DNA of 64,000 bases. Origin: Epiperipatus broadwayi (lineage: Eukaryota > Onychophora > Udeonychophora > Euonychophora > Peripatidae). Shown here piece after piece: positions 50,445 to 61,882 of this stretch. The stretch is from NCBI GenBank assembly GCA_028023455.1, contig JAQFVV010006203.1, positions 5,918,821-5,982,820 on the forward strand, read 5' to 3'. The notes below the pieces were generated by a model. The model did not search any database and had not been told where the DNA came from. It worked only from the letters and a program-made list of their open reading frames with translations. The position numbers were made by a program, and so were the translations under genes. How positions within the stretch are numbered: the first letter of the stretch is position 1; each line of letters opens with the position of its first letter.

Positions 50445-51701
50445 TACAAACGATATAAAAATGACCTGTACCACTGGAAAGGAAAGTCGGTGCAATAGGT
50501 TTCTCCATAAATATGGTCCTCCAACAAGAACAGGAAATCCAATCATAAATTAGGAACCAGTCGACCCAACAGCCCAGTAAAATTGTCTAGGCCAGGGTGC
50601 AGTAACTACATGCCTAAAACAAAAACGAAACTAAACTAAAATGGTACTTGAGGCAATGTTCATCTTGAGAGATCACAAAGGTAGGGAGGAATGCAAACAC
50701 CTTTATAAGTTGAGAAATCACTAATCTAATGTGTTCATGGAAGGATAAAGATAAGTATGCATTACAAAGCTGTTCCATGACAGAGATCTTGTTTGAGAAG
50801 TTGCCAGTTAAGGCCTTATTAGAGTCCAGTAGCCAGATATTTGTAGTGTCAGATCAAGTTCTATCACAAAATTCTAATGAAGAACCCCAATACCAAAACC
50901 ATACCACTGAAATCGATTCAAATTACCATGGCTAACAACAGAAAGGCCAAGCTGTTGCAAAAACAAATATGGGTTAAGTCAAAATCGGCCATCAGCCCTC
51001 TATCATGTCTTCCTTATAATGAATGGCCTAATACACAAGATCATCTTAGGGGTAGACATTCTACACATGAATCATTGCACTATTGATTTCTCAGAAAAGT
51101 TAGTTAGGGTAAGTGGTGAGATCTTGGAGATGGCATTACTTCCAAGGTATGACCTACCCAAAGTTGACTGCATATCTAACATCCCGGAGGCACTCTTAGA
51201 AAAGAAAATCACAGAAATCAGAAATATGATGCCATTTTCAGCAAAATATTACACAGCGACTCACTACCGATTCTTAACAGTATCTATAGAAAACTAAAAT
51301 GTTTTTTAGGCAGTTCAATCTCCAAGTCTCTTAGAAATCAATCATATCTTTTGATGTTTGCAAGCATTCCTTCAAACAACCATAGATAGCCACTACAATT
51401 GCAATTCTTACTCAAGAATACATTTAGAAATTCTTCCCACCCACTGCTATGTATAATGACTGCTATAAGATGATTTGGTCCAAATATTCAGAAACTAATG
51501 TATTGGTTTAGAAATTACATAAAATATTATTCATGAGCTAGAAGAAATGTGTAAAGAATTGCAAATCATTTGTATAGTGAGGCAATCAGTGCCAAAAGAG
51601 AAGAACATAGTCAATATCATCATAAATCACTACCTGTTTTAGATGTAAGTCATCATTCTGACATCACATGATCACTATCTCCCATGTTTGCTCATAACTT
51701 G

Positions 51702-51966
51702 TTAAAATAGGCAAAACTCTCTCCATACAATAGTGCCAATCAAAGCAAGACAGAGTAATCAATGGATGCCAGAAGGCTTGTGCATAAAATCCCTCAGATC
51801 CAAGGCTCCTCACTGATGAAGGCCACAAGCCAAAAACTAGTTTGGGGATATAGGATGAGTAGGCACTGGATAGGGATTTTATGCCTAAGCCCCCTGGCAT
51901 CCACTGATTACTCTGTCTTGCTTAGAGTAGCATTACTGTATGGAGAGAGTTTTGCCTATTTTAACC
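51702..51966. repeat. Foldback element with ~100-bp inverted arms
   Basis: The left arm (51702-51803: 'ttaaaataggcaaaactctc', 'gcaagacagagtaatca', 'ggatgccag', 'gcataaaatccct') is the reverse complement of the right arm (51861-51966), with scattered mismatches. A ~57-bp loop contains 'actgatgaaggccacaagcc'. The structure fits a MITE/foldback repeat. Flanking target duplications are not clear. Confidence 0.8.
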
Positions 51967-54727
51967 ATCATTCTGATTTTGGCAATATTAAAATTATCTT
52001 TTTCAGATGAAACCCAGTCCACTATACAACAGTTAGATAACTAATTATTAAATATGACAAAAAAGTTAAACTTCTATCCACATAAAAAGTTTTTAAAAAG
52101 TACGTTATAAAAAACAAAAATTATCAAATTAAAAATCTACCAACATCCAAATCTTTTCATCTAATTTCTAAAATTTTATATTGTGCAAAATAATCAGCAA
52201 CAACTATCCTGTGGTGAATAACTGCTAATTCTGGTACCAGTGTCTCTAGCAACAGTTATTAAGCAATTTTTACTATCCAAAAATTAAGCAGATAAAATTC
52301 AACCACACCAATGATAATACTAATGACAAGCCATTAAGCACATGGATGAACCTGAAACTATATTCGTAAATATGCAGTACATTCACATATGTAAAAAATA
52401 TTAAAATATTCTATTCACATATAATTTTCCTAATTATTTTCATTATATATGTGCATAACTTTAAATCTATATGCTCTCATTAACACATATATTACATATA
52501 TAAGAGCAAGTTCTAATTTTTTGTCATTTTTGACATCCATTCTAAGCTTAAATAATGGTTAATAAATTTATATAGAGTGCTACTCTATTCATATCTCAAG
52601 ATTATGGGCTATGCCAGTGAGAAGTTTGAACAAGAGTACAGCATCTGGATCTTAGACTCTAATGCACTATCATTTAGTATCTTTAATCATTCAAGCTTAT
52701 AATAGATGATAGCAATGAAATAAAAAATAAAAAAAAATACAGCTTGTTTAATCTGGGAATCATATTTTGAGGTATTAATCGTATAATTTTCTTATTCACA
52801 TAATTATACACTCACACATGATTTCATTTTTTATGTGCCAACATCTTGCTATTTCTATTAATCTTATTCAATGCTTAACCATCACAGTCAATTTTCTACA
52901 TTTTTATTTCAATATATTAACTCCACATCATTCACAATAATTCCTGCTTTGATTCTTCTATATATCTTCCAGATAATTTGCTTTCAGATTTATTTTAAAA
53001 TATAATTCTCTTGATTTAGAACTCAAGAAAACAAAATAATCCGGCCACTGTTTTTAGTCTACAGATGAATATGTTTTTTTAGTAAAACTCTTTACAAAAA
53101 AAAAATGATATAATCTCTTTTGATTATTTCACAGAGTAAACTAAAATCTCAGCTACCAACACATACCATTTCAGTACTCTAATAAAAAATAATAATCATA
53201 TTGATAACTGCTTGAAAGATGAAATGAGCACTAAAGTGACGAACTGTGCAATACATAATACAGTTCCATTCAGTTCATTCAAAATGAAATCTTTTTTTCC
53301 CATTTTTCTCAGCTGAAAATACACAATGCATTTTCTAATAATAGGTCTAAAAAATCTAATTCCTCAATTAAATATAAGTTCATTGGCAAGTGTACTGAGA
53401 AGAATCTCCAGATATCATTTGCTATTGCTAAAATTATCTGAATTTCAAAATCTTTTTATATTATAATACTCAATAAATTATTAATAAATTTCCTTCATTT
53501 AAAGCACTATTTCTTATAAACAATATCTCATTCTCCAAACTTGAGTTTGATATTACATAGTGACCAGAAGTTATTTTCCACTTATTTCAAACTGTATATA
53601 CTTCATAAAGCAAAGATTGTCAGACTTTCACAAATATTCAATCAAACTAAAATTGCCACTATGCAATTATACTAAATATTTTAATTTGTATAATTCTATT
53701 GATTTTTATTCTTTCAGAACTGAGTAAAAAACATGATACATCTTTCTATTCGATGTTAAAAAAATAAGCTTTAACACACACATATGTATTTTGATTATAT
53801 ACATACGCGCTTAAATTCCTGTGGAAAAATCTTAAGACAAAATGTTATTGTGATATCTTAGTTATGTGATTTTTTTAGTCTATGCATATTAATGTTCCTC
53901 TGTTTTTCATTAGAATTTGTGTTATTCCCAAACTTCCTATTATTAATTATGTCTCTGTTATATTTTGACTATACTGAGGCTAACTATCTCAAAAGTATAT
54001 TGTAAATTTTTATAAATATATTTAACAGTGATTTTTAAATAAAATAATAATGTAAATAAAGATGGCCATGGTGTGCACTTAAAATGCAAGTTCATCTTTC
54101 ACTACAATACATTATTTTAAATATTGAACTGGGTACAAATATAGTTTAAACATTATAGATATCTACAGAGATGTGGTCATATATAGATGTGAAAAAACAA
54201 TACATAAAATTTACCATAACCTATTGCAAATATAAGCTGTAAGATTATTAATCACTATGCAATGTAAAGTAACAACAATTCTCTATCATAACCTGTATTT
54301 CTACTAGAGATAATCTCACCAACTGCACTAGAAGTTTTAACATCTGCCAACAATGCTAGAATAGAAAGTAAACATCATATCTAAGAATTTTTAATATGTT
54401 TCAAAATGTTTATATATTAAAATACGTAATCACACATACATACGTTTAATGTAATATTAAATACATCATGCCAGACTGACAATTATAATGTATTGCTTAC
54501 ATTTACCATTATTCATATATATGAAATATGACCCAACTTAACAATAAATTATTTTTTTTCTGTCTGCTAATGTGATATTTTTAGATTAAATTCCAATATA
54601 GTTTTATGTATATTTTAATTTCATATGTATGTATATGTGTGTGTATGTGTGTGTGAAAATATGTCCATGTTATATTCTTTTAAAAAAATATAAAATTATG
54701 TTCTAAAATTATGTAAAATATGTTTAC

Positions 54728-55126
54728 CTATATCTACTTTTTTTAAGGTGATATTTTTCCATTCCGGCTCAACTTCACTTTCAGATGTAGATCTAACATC
54801 TTCCAGCCTTTGAGCTTTTCTTTTTTTTGCTTCCAGCATCCAAGCAGGGCTATCTTCAGCTGTCTTAGGAGAAAAAGTACCAGAAGTTATAGGCATTTTT
54901 GTAACCACATCTATATGAGCTGGCTCACTGAGTGGAGATCTTTTCTCTTCTCTATAGACTGGTTTAACAGGAGTACTAGTCCTAGGACTGTTGAAATATG
55001 ACTCTTCTTGAATTAAAACTGATTCTTGGGCAAAATTAGGTAGAACTGTTGGATAAGATTGAACAAATGAATTAGTCTCAATAGTCACATGACTCTGGTC
55101 CATTTTATGTGTTTCTGTTTTGATAT
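54728..55126 (-). CDS. Exon B of the giant repeat-protein gene
   Basis: The 399-nt exon (133 codons) runs from the acceptor 'ttttgtctctttag' (ending 55127) to the donor GATATAG|gtaaac. Both boundaries are phase 1. It encodes DIKTETHKMDQSHV, an acidic and Pro/Ser-rich middle, and one Trp-basic motif (SPAWMLEAKKRKAQRLEDV). A second short motif, EPEWKNITLKKV, follows at the very end. Exon A ends with the same pair in the same order, which marks a repeated exon module. L-K-K-[VI] after a helix recalls the end of actin-binding WH2 motifs, but the preceding WH2 helix signature is not evident, so I do not call it. Confidence 0.85.
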
Positions 55127-55556
55127 CTAAAGAGACAAAATATATTTATTTATTTTTATATTATATATATATAGGGAAATATCTTTTAAATAGTCACTAT
55201 TGAACAAAGACCTCTCTCCAATAGCCTTTTAAAAAATCATAATATAAAAGAAATTAATATACTAATTAAATGCCAGATGTTAATGGATTAAGATTTTCTT
55301 TCCTTATTTTATTCTCTAGCTAATTAATAGCTAGGTAGATCTATAATGCAATGTCTTGTCAAATTGCACATGAGCAAGATAACTGAAACAAACAATTATT
55401 TCCAAGTTTTACACAGTCCAATTTCAACTCAGATTATTGGCATGGCAAACGAATGCATTAATTCTATAAAACATAGCCATTAATGCTATATATATATAAT
55501 AATTAATAAAACAAGATACAAAATTATGTAACTTGCTTTAAAGCTTGTATTAAAAG

Positions 55557-55778
55557 GTTCACAAGAGGGAGCTTATTTTCTCCAATCAAACTTTAACTTA
55601 TAAGTGCCGAAAGTGAAAGAATTCAAAATCTCTATTGGAAAGTCCTTATCCCCAGACCAATTGGTTTCAAGCTTATGACTCACCTCAGGAGTTAGAACTT
55701 CCGACACTAGATCTTTCTCTTTTGACCCTTATAAATTAAAGCTTGATTGCAGCTAGTAGTAAGCTCCCTCTAGTGAAC
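55557..55778. repeat. Small MITE-like element with 19-bp terminal inverted repeats
   Basis: 'gttcacaagagggagctta' (55557-55575) and 'taagctccctctagtgaac' (55760-55778) are reverse complements with one mismatch. The 222-bp body is non-coding. I could not identify a certain target duplication, so the superfamily is open. Confidence 0.7.
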
Positions 55779-56170
55779 ATATATATATAATTACATTAAT
55801 ACATTAAGCAAAATACCAACAAATGCTAAAGAACAGATGATATCATTCTGTTTTTTAATAGTTTATTTGCGTTACATAACTCATTGAAAAATAGTTATTT
55901 CTGTTTCAGTTTTATACATATATTATAAATAACATTACAATTATTATCAATACAATTTATAACACTGCAATTATATAGCCAATAAAATCAAAATCATTTA
56001 TTCATAGGTCATGTAGAACATGAGATACTATAATTTTTTCTGTTAATAAAGATGAACATCGCCACTACTTATAATTAATTCAATTGTTACTAATTTTCTT
56101 CTTTTCTGAGCCAAAGTAATTTCTGTGTGTTTTTTCATTATAATTAAATATTAATTGATTGTCAAGCGTT

Positions 56171-56209
56171 GATGGCCTAATGGCTAGCACAGCTGCCTTC
56201 TAAGCATGC
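56171..56209 (+). repeat. Truncated tRNA-Arg(TCT)-like fragment
   Basis: 'ggcctaatggctagcac' followed by 'agctgccttctaagcatgc' reads like the D arm and anticodon arm of a tRNA with anticodon TCT. The stem bases 'ctgcct' and 'agcatg' flank a TTCTAAG-like loop. It stops there and is followed by a poly(A) run, so there is no T arm or acceptor. This is a 5' tRNA half or SINE head, not a gene. Confidence 0.45.
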
Positions 56210-59200
56210 TTTGACATATAAAAAAAAAAAAAAACATTTATTGATTAAGTCTTTCTTTAAAAAAACTTTTTGTACTTAAAAAATCTGCCTCTCAGCACAT
56301 CAGTTAATATACCCAAAATCTTCAGAATAAAGTAAACAAGACATACATGAAAACATCAAAAATAAGATTGTATATTGCAAAAAATATATAAAAACATACA
56401 CAAATAATTTTTATTTTATCATGTCACATCAATAAATTGTAAACATTTTAAAATAACTTCAAATGAGAGATTCATATCAATTAGTAAATACTAAATTTGT
56501 ATTTTTGTGAACCAAACAGATATTTTGCTCTTATTCCAGAAATTTATGTACTTTGCATGGCTTAGATTATCATCTTTCATTACATAGTCAATCTCAAACA
56601 ATTGTATTAAAAACTTTAATTAATACAATGTCTTATTCTTTATACTTTTAGAATAATGTAGATATCACGATGTGCTCTTTTATTTGATTCAAAAAGAAAA
56701 ATTGAACAGAATGTGATAGTGAAGTATTTTAATTTTTACCACTGTTGTTTGACCCTTGAGGGATAACAGACTATGTAGACTTTAGATCGTTGATCATTAT
56801 AAAGAGTTTTACGTTGGGAATAAGGAAAGATCAAGAGTGAAATACTTTAGTGAAAGAACAAACAGGCATCAGTGAAAGAATTAAGTTTAAAATGTAGATG
56901 GCTGAACATGTTATAAAAAGAAATGATAATATATGATCAGTAAAAAATCTTAAAATAAATACCAACAAACTGTAAATAATTTTAAAAAGACTATATATAT
57001 GAAATGGAAGGAAGACATAATAAAATTTTCTGGATGATATAGAGAAAAATCAGACAAACTGAATAAATTTCATCTTTTAGAGAATCAATGATGATCAACA
57101 ATGATGCTAATAATATATAAGTGTATGTGTTTATACATGTATGCAAAATTAAAATCTCTGTGAATTTAATATCTGAACTTTTGTTTGTAAGTAAATCTTA
57201 GATTATTTCAAAAAATTTTATTCTTCTCTTATAAATCAATAATATCCACAATAAGCAAAGTTCTTTAAAAAAAAGTTCTTGAAGTTAATATTTTTAATGA
57301 AATAACATCACAAATCCATTTAATTTTAGTACATAAAAAGATATCAAGCATAAGAAAATATAAAGAGAAATGGCAAAAAAACTGAAGATCTGATACCAAT
57401 CTATTTCAGATAATATATATATATAACTAATTTACTTAATATGTGTAGATTTATATATATGTTCTATTGATTTTAATAAACCTGTAAACAAACAATGGTA
57501 CTAAATAAGTATTGGATAATATATACATATATAAAACATTCAAACAGCATTCTTCATAAATAAATTTACATTTTAAATGTCTTTTTATTTTTAAAATATA
57601 TATATATATATAGAATTAAAAAAAAATCTCAAAACTTTTAATTTACTTGAACACTATTAATTTGCAGTGTAAATTATGCAGTATCTTTTCCAACAATTTA
57701 TGTTCACTTAAAAAATTTTGTTGAATATTTAAAAACCATATCAAAAATAAACTTTCACTTCCATATCCATTCTATCTGGTACAGTTTTAATTTCAGAGAC
57801 TAAGCATGTTGCAGAGAATATAATGTGATGTCCTTTTAGTTGAAAAAGCTGTACTCTGCATCTTTTGATGAATTTTTCTATAAATATATCATTTGAGTTG
57901 AACAATTAAATCCAAAATCAATACATTTTTATGTTAGGATTTTTTAGGGATATTTGTTTATTTAGATAATATTTATTGTTACATCAATAGCTTGATGCAG
58001 AAAAATAGTTATTAACATCTAGCTGAAAACTATATAAAGTTTTAATACTAAGAATGACATATTTTCCTTGTGCATTTTACAATAATAATGGATTCAACAA
58101 TCCACTAGTGGGAGCCTGGGACTCCAGTTTTCACTGTTACTTGCTCCCTGTTTTACTCACCAAAGACATAGTCCAATTTTGGATTCATAGAAGAAAAGTT
58201 TACCAAGATGTAAATGAATACCTGTTTTATTGTTTTTTCATCTTTATAAGAAATTTTATAACAGTTTTCACTCAAGAATAATTGAGAGTATCTATCGATC
58301 CAGTTATGCAAATGGCTGCCATTAGAAATAGGCAAAAGCTAGGTTAAATCATTCTAGGAATCATTAGAACAACATAAAACCTTGGAAAATAATTTTAAAT
58401 CAAACCAAATAATTCTAAAAAGAATAAAGACTAGAAATCCAAATTTCTTGTTAGAATAAACAGAGAAATCATTTGAACATCAAAGCTCACAGAAAATGTG
58501 GAAAATAAAATGTTAACAAAGACGGTTTTAGGAATTTCATCATTGCATCAGATATTAGAAATATGAAACAAGTTTCTATGACTGCAAACCTGTCAGGGAA
58601 GACAGAAAATGGCCTAGAGATTATTATAGATACAAAAATTAATCATAAAACTAAGAAAAAAAAAGAAATCCCAGTGTTAAATTGTTCATAGGAAAAAAGA
58701 TATGACATCGTGGTGTCGAACCAGAAGTTGCCGAATGTGGCTAAACAATGAAGATCGGTGAATTATTTTAAATTTTTAATTTGATCTCAATTTTAGAATT
58801 GAACATTATAGATTATGACTTAAGCTATCTCCCTGCATAAAAATCAGGTTTCTCCAATGATCAGAACAGAAGTTATTAGCCCACTTCCGGTAGATTGGGG
58901 GCCTCAAAAATTAAAAAAAAAAATTTTCAAATCAACACAGAATTATAATGAAGTGATTCATGAGCAAAAAAGTAATAATTCAAAGACAAAATTAGTACAA
59001 ATGATGTTTTAGACCTAAACAGAGACATTGAAACTGCAAATTATACATCCTCTTTCAAGCAATAATTATTGAGAACATTCCAAAGTTTGACAACAAACTT
59101 TCAGATTATGCAACTGAATCCTTGATTACTAAACAAGACCTAAAATTCAAACAAAGAAAGCAGACCCAATTAGTATCAACAAATAAAAATCACTGTGAAC

Positions 59201-59399
59201 TCTAAAGGGCTTTATAGTTGGTGGGTTTCATGAACAGGTATTGTGAACATTTTCAGACACAGAAGGTTGATAATGATTAAAAGCAGATTTTCAGCTCCAT
59301 TGACCTCAGTGTGAAAGATGATATGGACAAATGATTTGTTCTCATGGTGTGCATATAAATCTAGCAAGATTTCAAGACTACAATGAATCAAATGTTGTA

Positions 59400-60250
59400 T
59401 TGGTGGGCATGAGTTTGAACTCCCCTTTTTTTCCTTAGGTGTGGTGATGATGGTCATGAGGAGCTTTGTACATTTGTGGGCAGTAGGTGATCATTGTCTA
59501 GCCTGGCAATATCTTCAATTGGACGTCGCTCTGAGGGGCTACTATACCCCCCTGATGGATTATTTTTAGGTTAGTGTTGATTTGCGCTCACTATTATTAG
59601 GTTTCAAGAGTTAACTTCAGACTTAGAGCATTTGTAAGGTGGTTGGTCTGCTTTGGGTCACGCCAATTTTTATAACATTGATGGAGTTTTTATGTAATAT
59701 TTTGCAGGCATGGAACTGCACTCCTCATTTCTCCCTCAGGGGTGGCTGGGGGCAGTCGCTAGGGGTGTCTAGTCTATGGTATGGGCTGTTGACAGTTGTT
59801 GCCGCTACCTGAAAACCTGCTGGGAGGGTACCAGATCAAAGTTTCTGCACTGTTTTCTTTTGATGGGCTGCTGCGCCTGCTTGATGGGATGGTTTTGGAC
59901 AGTACAGATCTATGCTCATTATTTGTTATGTTTTCCCATATTGGCTTTCCAATTTTGCACAAGTAGACCGAATTTGGTCCCTGCGAGAATGGTCTTTGCA
60001 TGGCTCGACTATGGGGTCAAGGGTTTGTTGTCCTGTGGACTTGGGCCTTGGACCTCATTGCCTCTTGTGGTAGTTGGCACAACACTGGACTTGTCCACCT
60101 ATTTAGATGAAGCTTGAGTCTTCGCTTCCGGGGCCCCAGGGGTGGAATTATTGGGCTATGGATAACTTCTTGGCGGCTGGGCCATGTAGACCATGTATAG
60201 ATACTCATTGGGTAAGATTATAGAAACCCTTTTGTGAATATAGTTGTTGT
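59400..60250. other. GC-rich island of unknown origin
   Basis: Base composition changes abruptly from strongly AT-rich to near-balanced. Open frames exist on both strands (59776-60117 plus; 59774-60001 and 60017-60208 minus). The minus-strand products are Pro/Ser/Arg-rich (for example SSRRSSPSKENSAETL, PLGPRKRRLKLHLNR). I recognise no family and see no splice sites tying it to the host gene. A retroelement gag-like or SINE-composite origin is plausible. Confidence 0.4.
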
Positions 60251-60814
60251 CTGGAGTGTGTCCTTTTGTAAACAAGATTAATAATTGTTTGGTTTTTTGT
60301 ACATTGAATGCTTTGCAAACACATCGGGTAATTAGAAGATTTTTATGTAATCTTTAACAATAAAGGTTGCTTTGAAAGATAATGGAATCATAAGCTAATT
60401 GAATAATTTCCAACCATATTCTCAAATTGCCACTTTGGTGTTTGAATTCTACTTAATCTCCTAGGAAATGACTATAGTTATAAATGACATTATGCTAGTT
60501 CTTAATGGTATTTTAATTATTTTGGAAAATGTTCTGCAAAGTCGAAAATTAAACATATATTAAATACTTAAGTGATAAAAATATCTACTGCATCAACTAT
60601 GACAGTCAAATTTAATTCTAACTGTCATATACTATGTTAAATTGCTAGAGAAATTTATTGTGTTAGTCATGTCAAGACAGTTAGAAAGTAATGAAATAAC
60701 TTATCATTTCAAAAAATATAAATGCTATTCTACAATGGAGAAATGTTTCAAAACCAAGTTACCTTTTAAATTTAATTGAAATACAGCACATAGATGACTG
60801 TTTCATAATATGAA

Positions 60815-60947
60815 AACTTCCTTTTTTTAAAAAAAACAAACAGTACTTTTAAATTGAGATCCTGTTTCTAATTCAATCATCTGATTCATTATTGCTCACA
60901 CTAGTCAGTGATGCTTAGTTTCTAATAATCAATTGATTAAGTAAAAT
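60815..60947 (-). pseudogene. Decayed duplicate of exon A
   Basis: The plus-strand text 'gcttagtttctaataatcaat' (60913-60933) matches exon A's 'gcttagcttctaataaccaat' (61421-61441) at 19 of 21 positions. Similarity extends through 'acttttaaatt' (60845-60855 against 61347-61357) and the T/A-rich stretch beyond it. On the minus strand it lines up with the exon A codons WLLEAKRRR...AVINQTIDPEIES...FKSI. The copy has TGA in place of the Trp codon and another stop soon after. The spacing between the two anchors is 6 nt shorter than in exon A. It is therefore a dead partial exon duplicate about 0.5 kb downstream in transcript direction. Confidence 0.75.
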
Positions 60948-61321
60948 AAAATTAAAAAACAAAAATAAATATTTGTAATTTTTTTCTTGAATAGCAGTCA
61001 TATATTTTATTTTTTAAAACTATTACATTTTCTTGAAAAAAAAATTTTTTTTAAATGTTCATTTATTTATGAATAATCCTGAAATTCTTACTTGCAAAAA
61101 TAAACAAAAGTACAAACAAACAAATCTGATATTTTATAAAACTAAGTGCACATTTTAAAGCAAACTTCTTAAAACAAATGAAGCAACAAACCCCAAAACA
61201 GTAAAGTGCAAATCAAAGCCACATAGTGCAAGTGTAACAAATACTTTCAGCAAAGCAGAAGTGACTGAAGCCCTCCAAAATTTTATCACAGCAGCGAGAT
61301 GACGACTATTTGATTACTCAC

Positions 61322-61882
61322 CTCTTTCAATTTTTTTTAAAGCAATACTTTTAAATTCAGGTTCAGATTCTATTTCTGGATCAATCGTTTGATTTATTAC
61401 TGCCCTCATTGCTCTGCGACGCTTAGCTTCTAATAACCAATCTGGCTCTATTTTTACTGGTTGAAAATCTGTTACATCAGAATAACTAATGCTAGCACTT
61501 GTTTCAGATGGTAAATATTCTTGGTTGTCTTGTATATAAGACTTATTTTTTCCTTTTTCTGTACTTATGTATTCTTGATTGACAGTCTGATAATAAGAAC
61601 TACTTTGGTTTCCTTGAATAATCACCTTTGACTGTGCCTCGATTATATCATTATATGATGGCACAAATGATTGAAATATTTGTTCGTTTTGATAATCATT
61701 TTGAAATCTATTATTATGAGTTATTTGTTGAAAGTTTTGATGAACTTGCTCATTATAATGAAGTGATTTGCTATAATGTTCCAAATTTTGGGAAATCACT
61801 TGAGGCGAATCAGGGAGAATTTGATTTAACTGCACTGACTGAAAATGAGGTGCTTCATAAAATTTTGGAGACTTTAATTCAG
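61322..61882 (-). CDS. Exon A of the giant repeat-protein gene
   Basis: The 561-nt exon (187 codons) lies between the acceptor 'ttctttaattttcag' (ending 61883) and a strong donor AGAG|gtgagt. Both boundaries are phase 1. It encodes ELKSPKFYEAPHFQS, a Gln/Asn/Tyr-rich middle, then the Trp-basic motif EPDWLLEAKRRRAMRA, an acidic spacer, and the partner motif EPEFKSIALKKIER at the exon end. The ELKSPKF start is repeated in exon D. Further exons must lie beyond 64000, because no start codon with a promoter-like context is seen and the acceptor implies an upstream exon. The ATG at 61835 is internal. Its function is unknown; see exon D. Confidence 0.85.

Larger units (their letters stand above)
47640..51290 (+). 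pseudogene. LTR retrotransposon remnant (gag and protease part)
   Basis: Plus-strand fragments in order: a charged helical stretch (47673-47867, DLRQSVKEIKEELDKG); after a nested insertion, INKAPKAKVIG...EELEVTKGEINKL (about 49575-49690); a gag-like segment (about 50050-50300); two basic 23-residue repeats (50307-50444); and an aspartic-protease-like stretch. In the last, 'ALLESSSQIFVVSDQVLS' (about 50810-50865) resembles the catalytic A-L-L-D-S-G-S-x-[IV]-x-[VI]-[VIL] loop with Asp and Gly changed. 'IILGVDILHMNHCTIDF' (about 51033-51084) resembles I-I-L-G-x-D-[FW]-L. Reverse transcriptase and integrase are not seen, and I could not define LTRs. It is inactive, with many stops. Confidence 0.65.
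38190..54727 (-). other. Intron B-C, transposon-rich
   Basis: This 16.5-kb phase-1 intron runs from the donor tatag|gtaaac at 54728 to the acceptor at 38190. Its contents are listed separately: the palindromic array with hAT insertion, a tandem duplication with G tract, the LTR-retrotransposon remnant and a foldback. About 41.06-45.9 kb and 52.0-54.7 kb are AT-rich with no supported feature. I saw no other splice-bounded exon carrying the gene's motifs. Confidence 0.7.
55127..61321 (-). other. Intron A-B
   Basis: This 6195-bp phase-1 intron has donor AGAG|gtgagt at 61322 and acceptor ctctttag at 55127. It holds a small TIR element, a tRNA-Arg-like piece, AT-rich sequence (56.2-59.2 kb), a GC-rich island and a decayed duplicate of exon A. 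No other coding exon is supported. Confidence 0.8.

Noticed and set aside
58190-58265. A possible ~60-bp minus-strand exon between an 'aaaacag' acceptor and a 'ttg|gtgagt' donor in intron A-B
   Set aside because: The acceptor lacks a pyrimidine tract, the segment has no motif of the gene, and a short open stretch between chance splice words is expected in 6 kb of intron.
54728-61360. Calling the E-P-E-[WF]-K-x-I-x-L-K-K motif a WH2 domain
   Set aside because: The L-K-K-V ending is similar, but the amphipathic helix and hydrophobic spacing expected before it are not evident.
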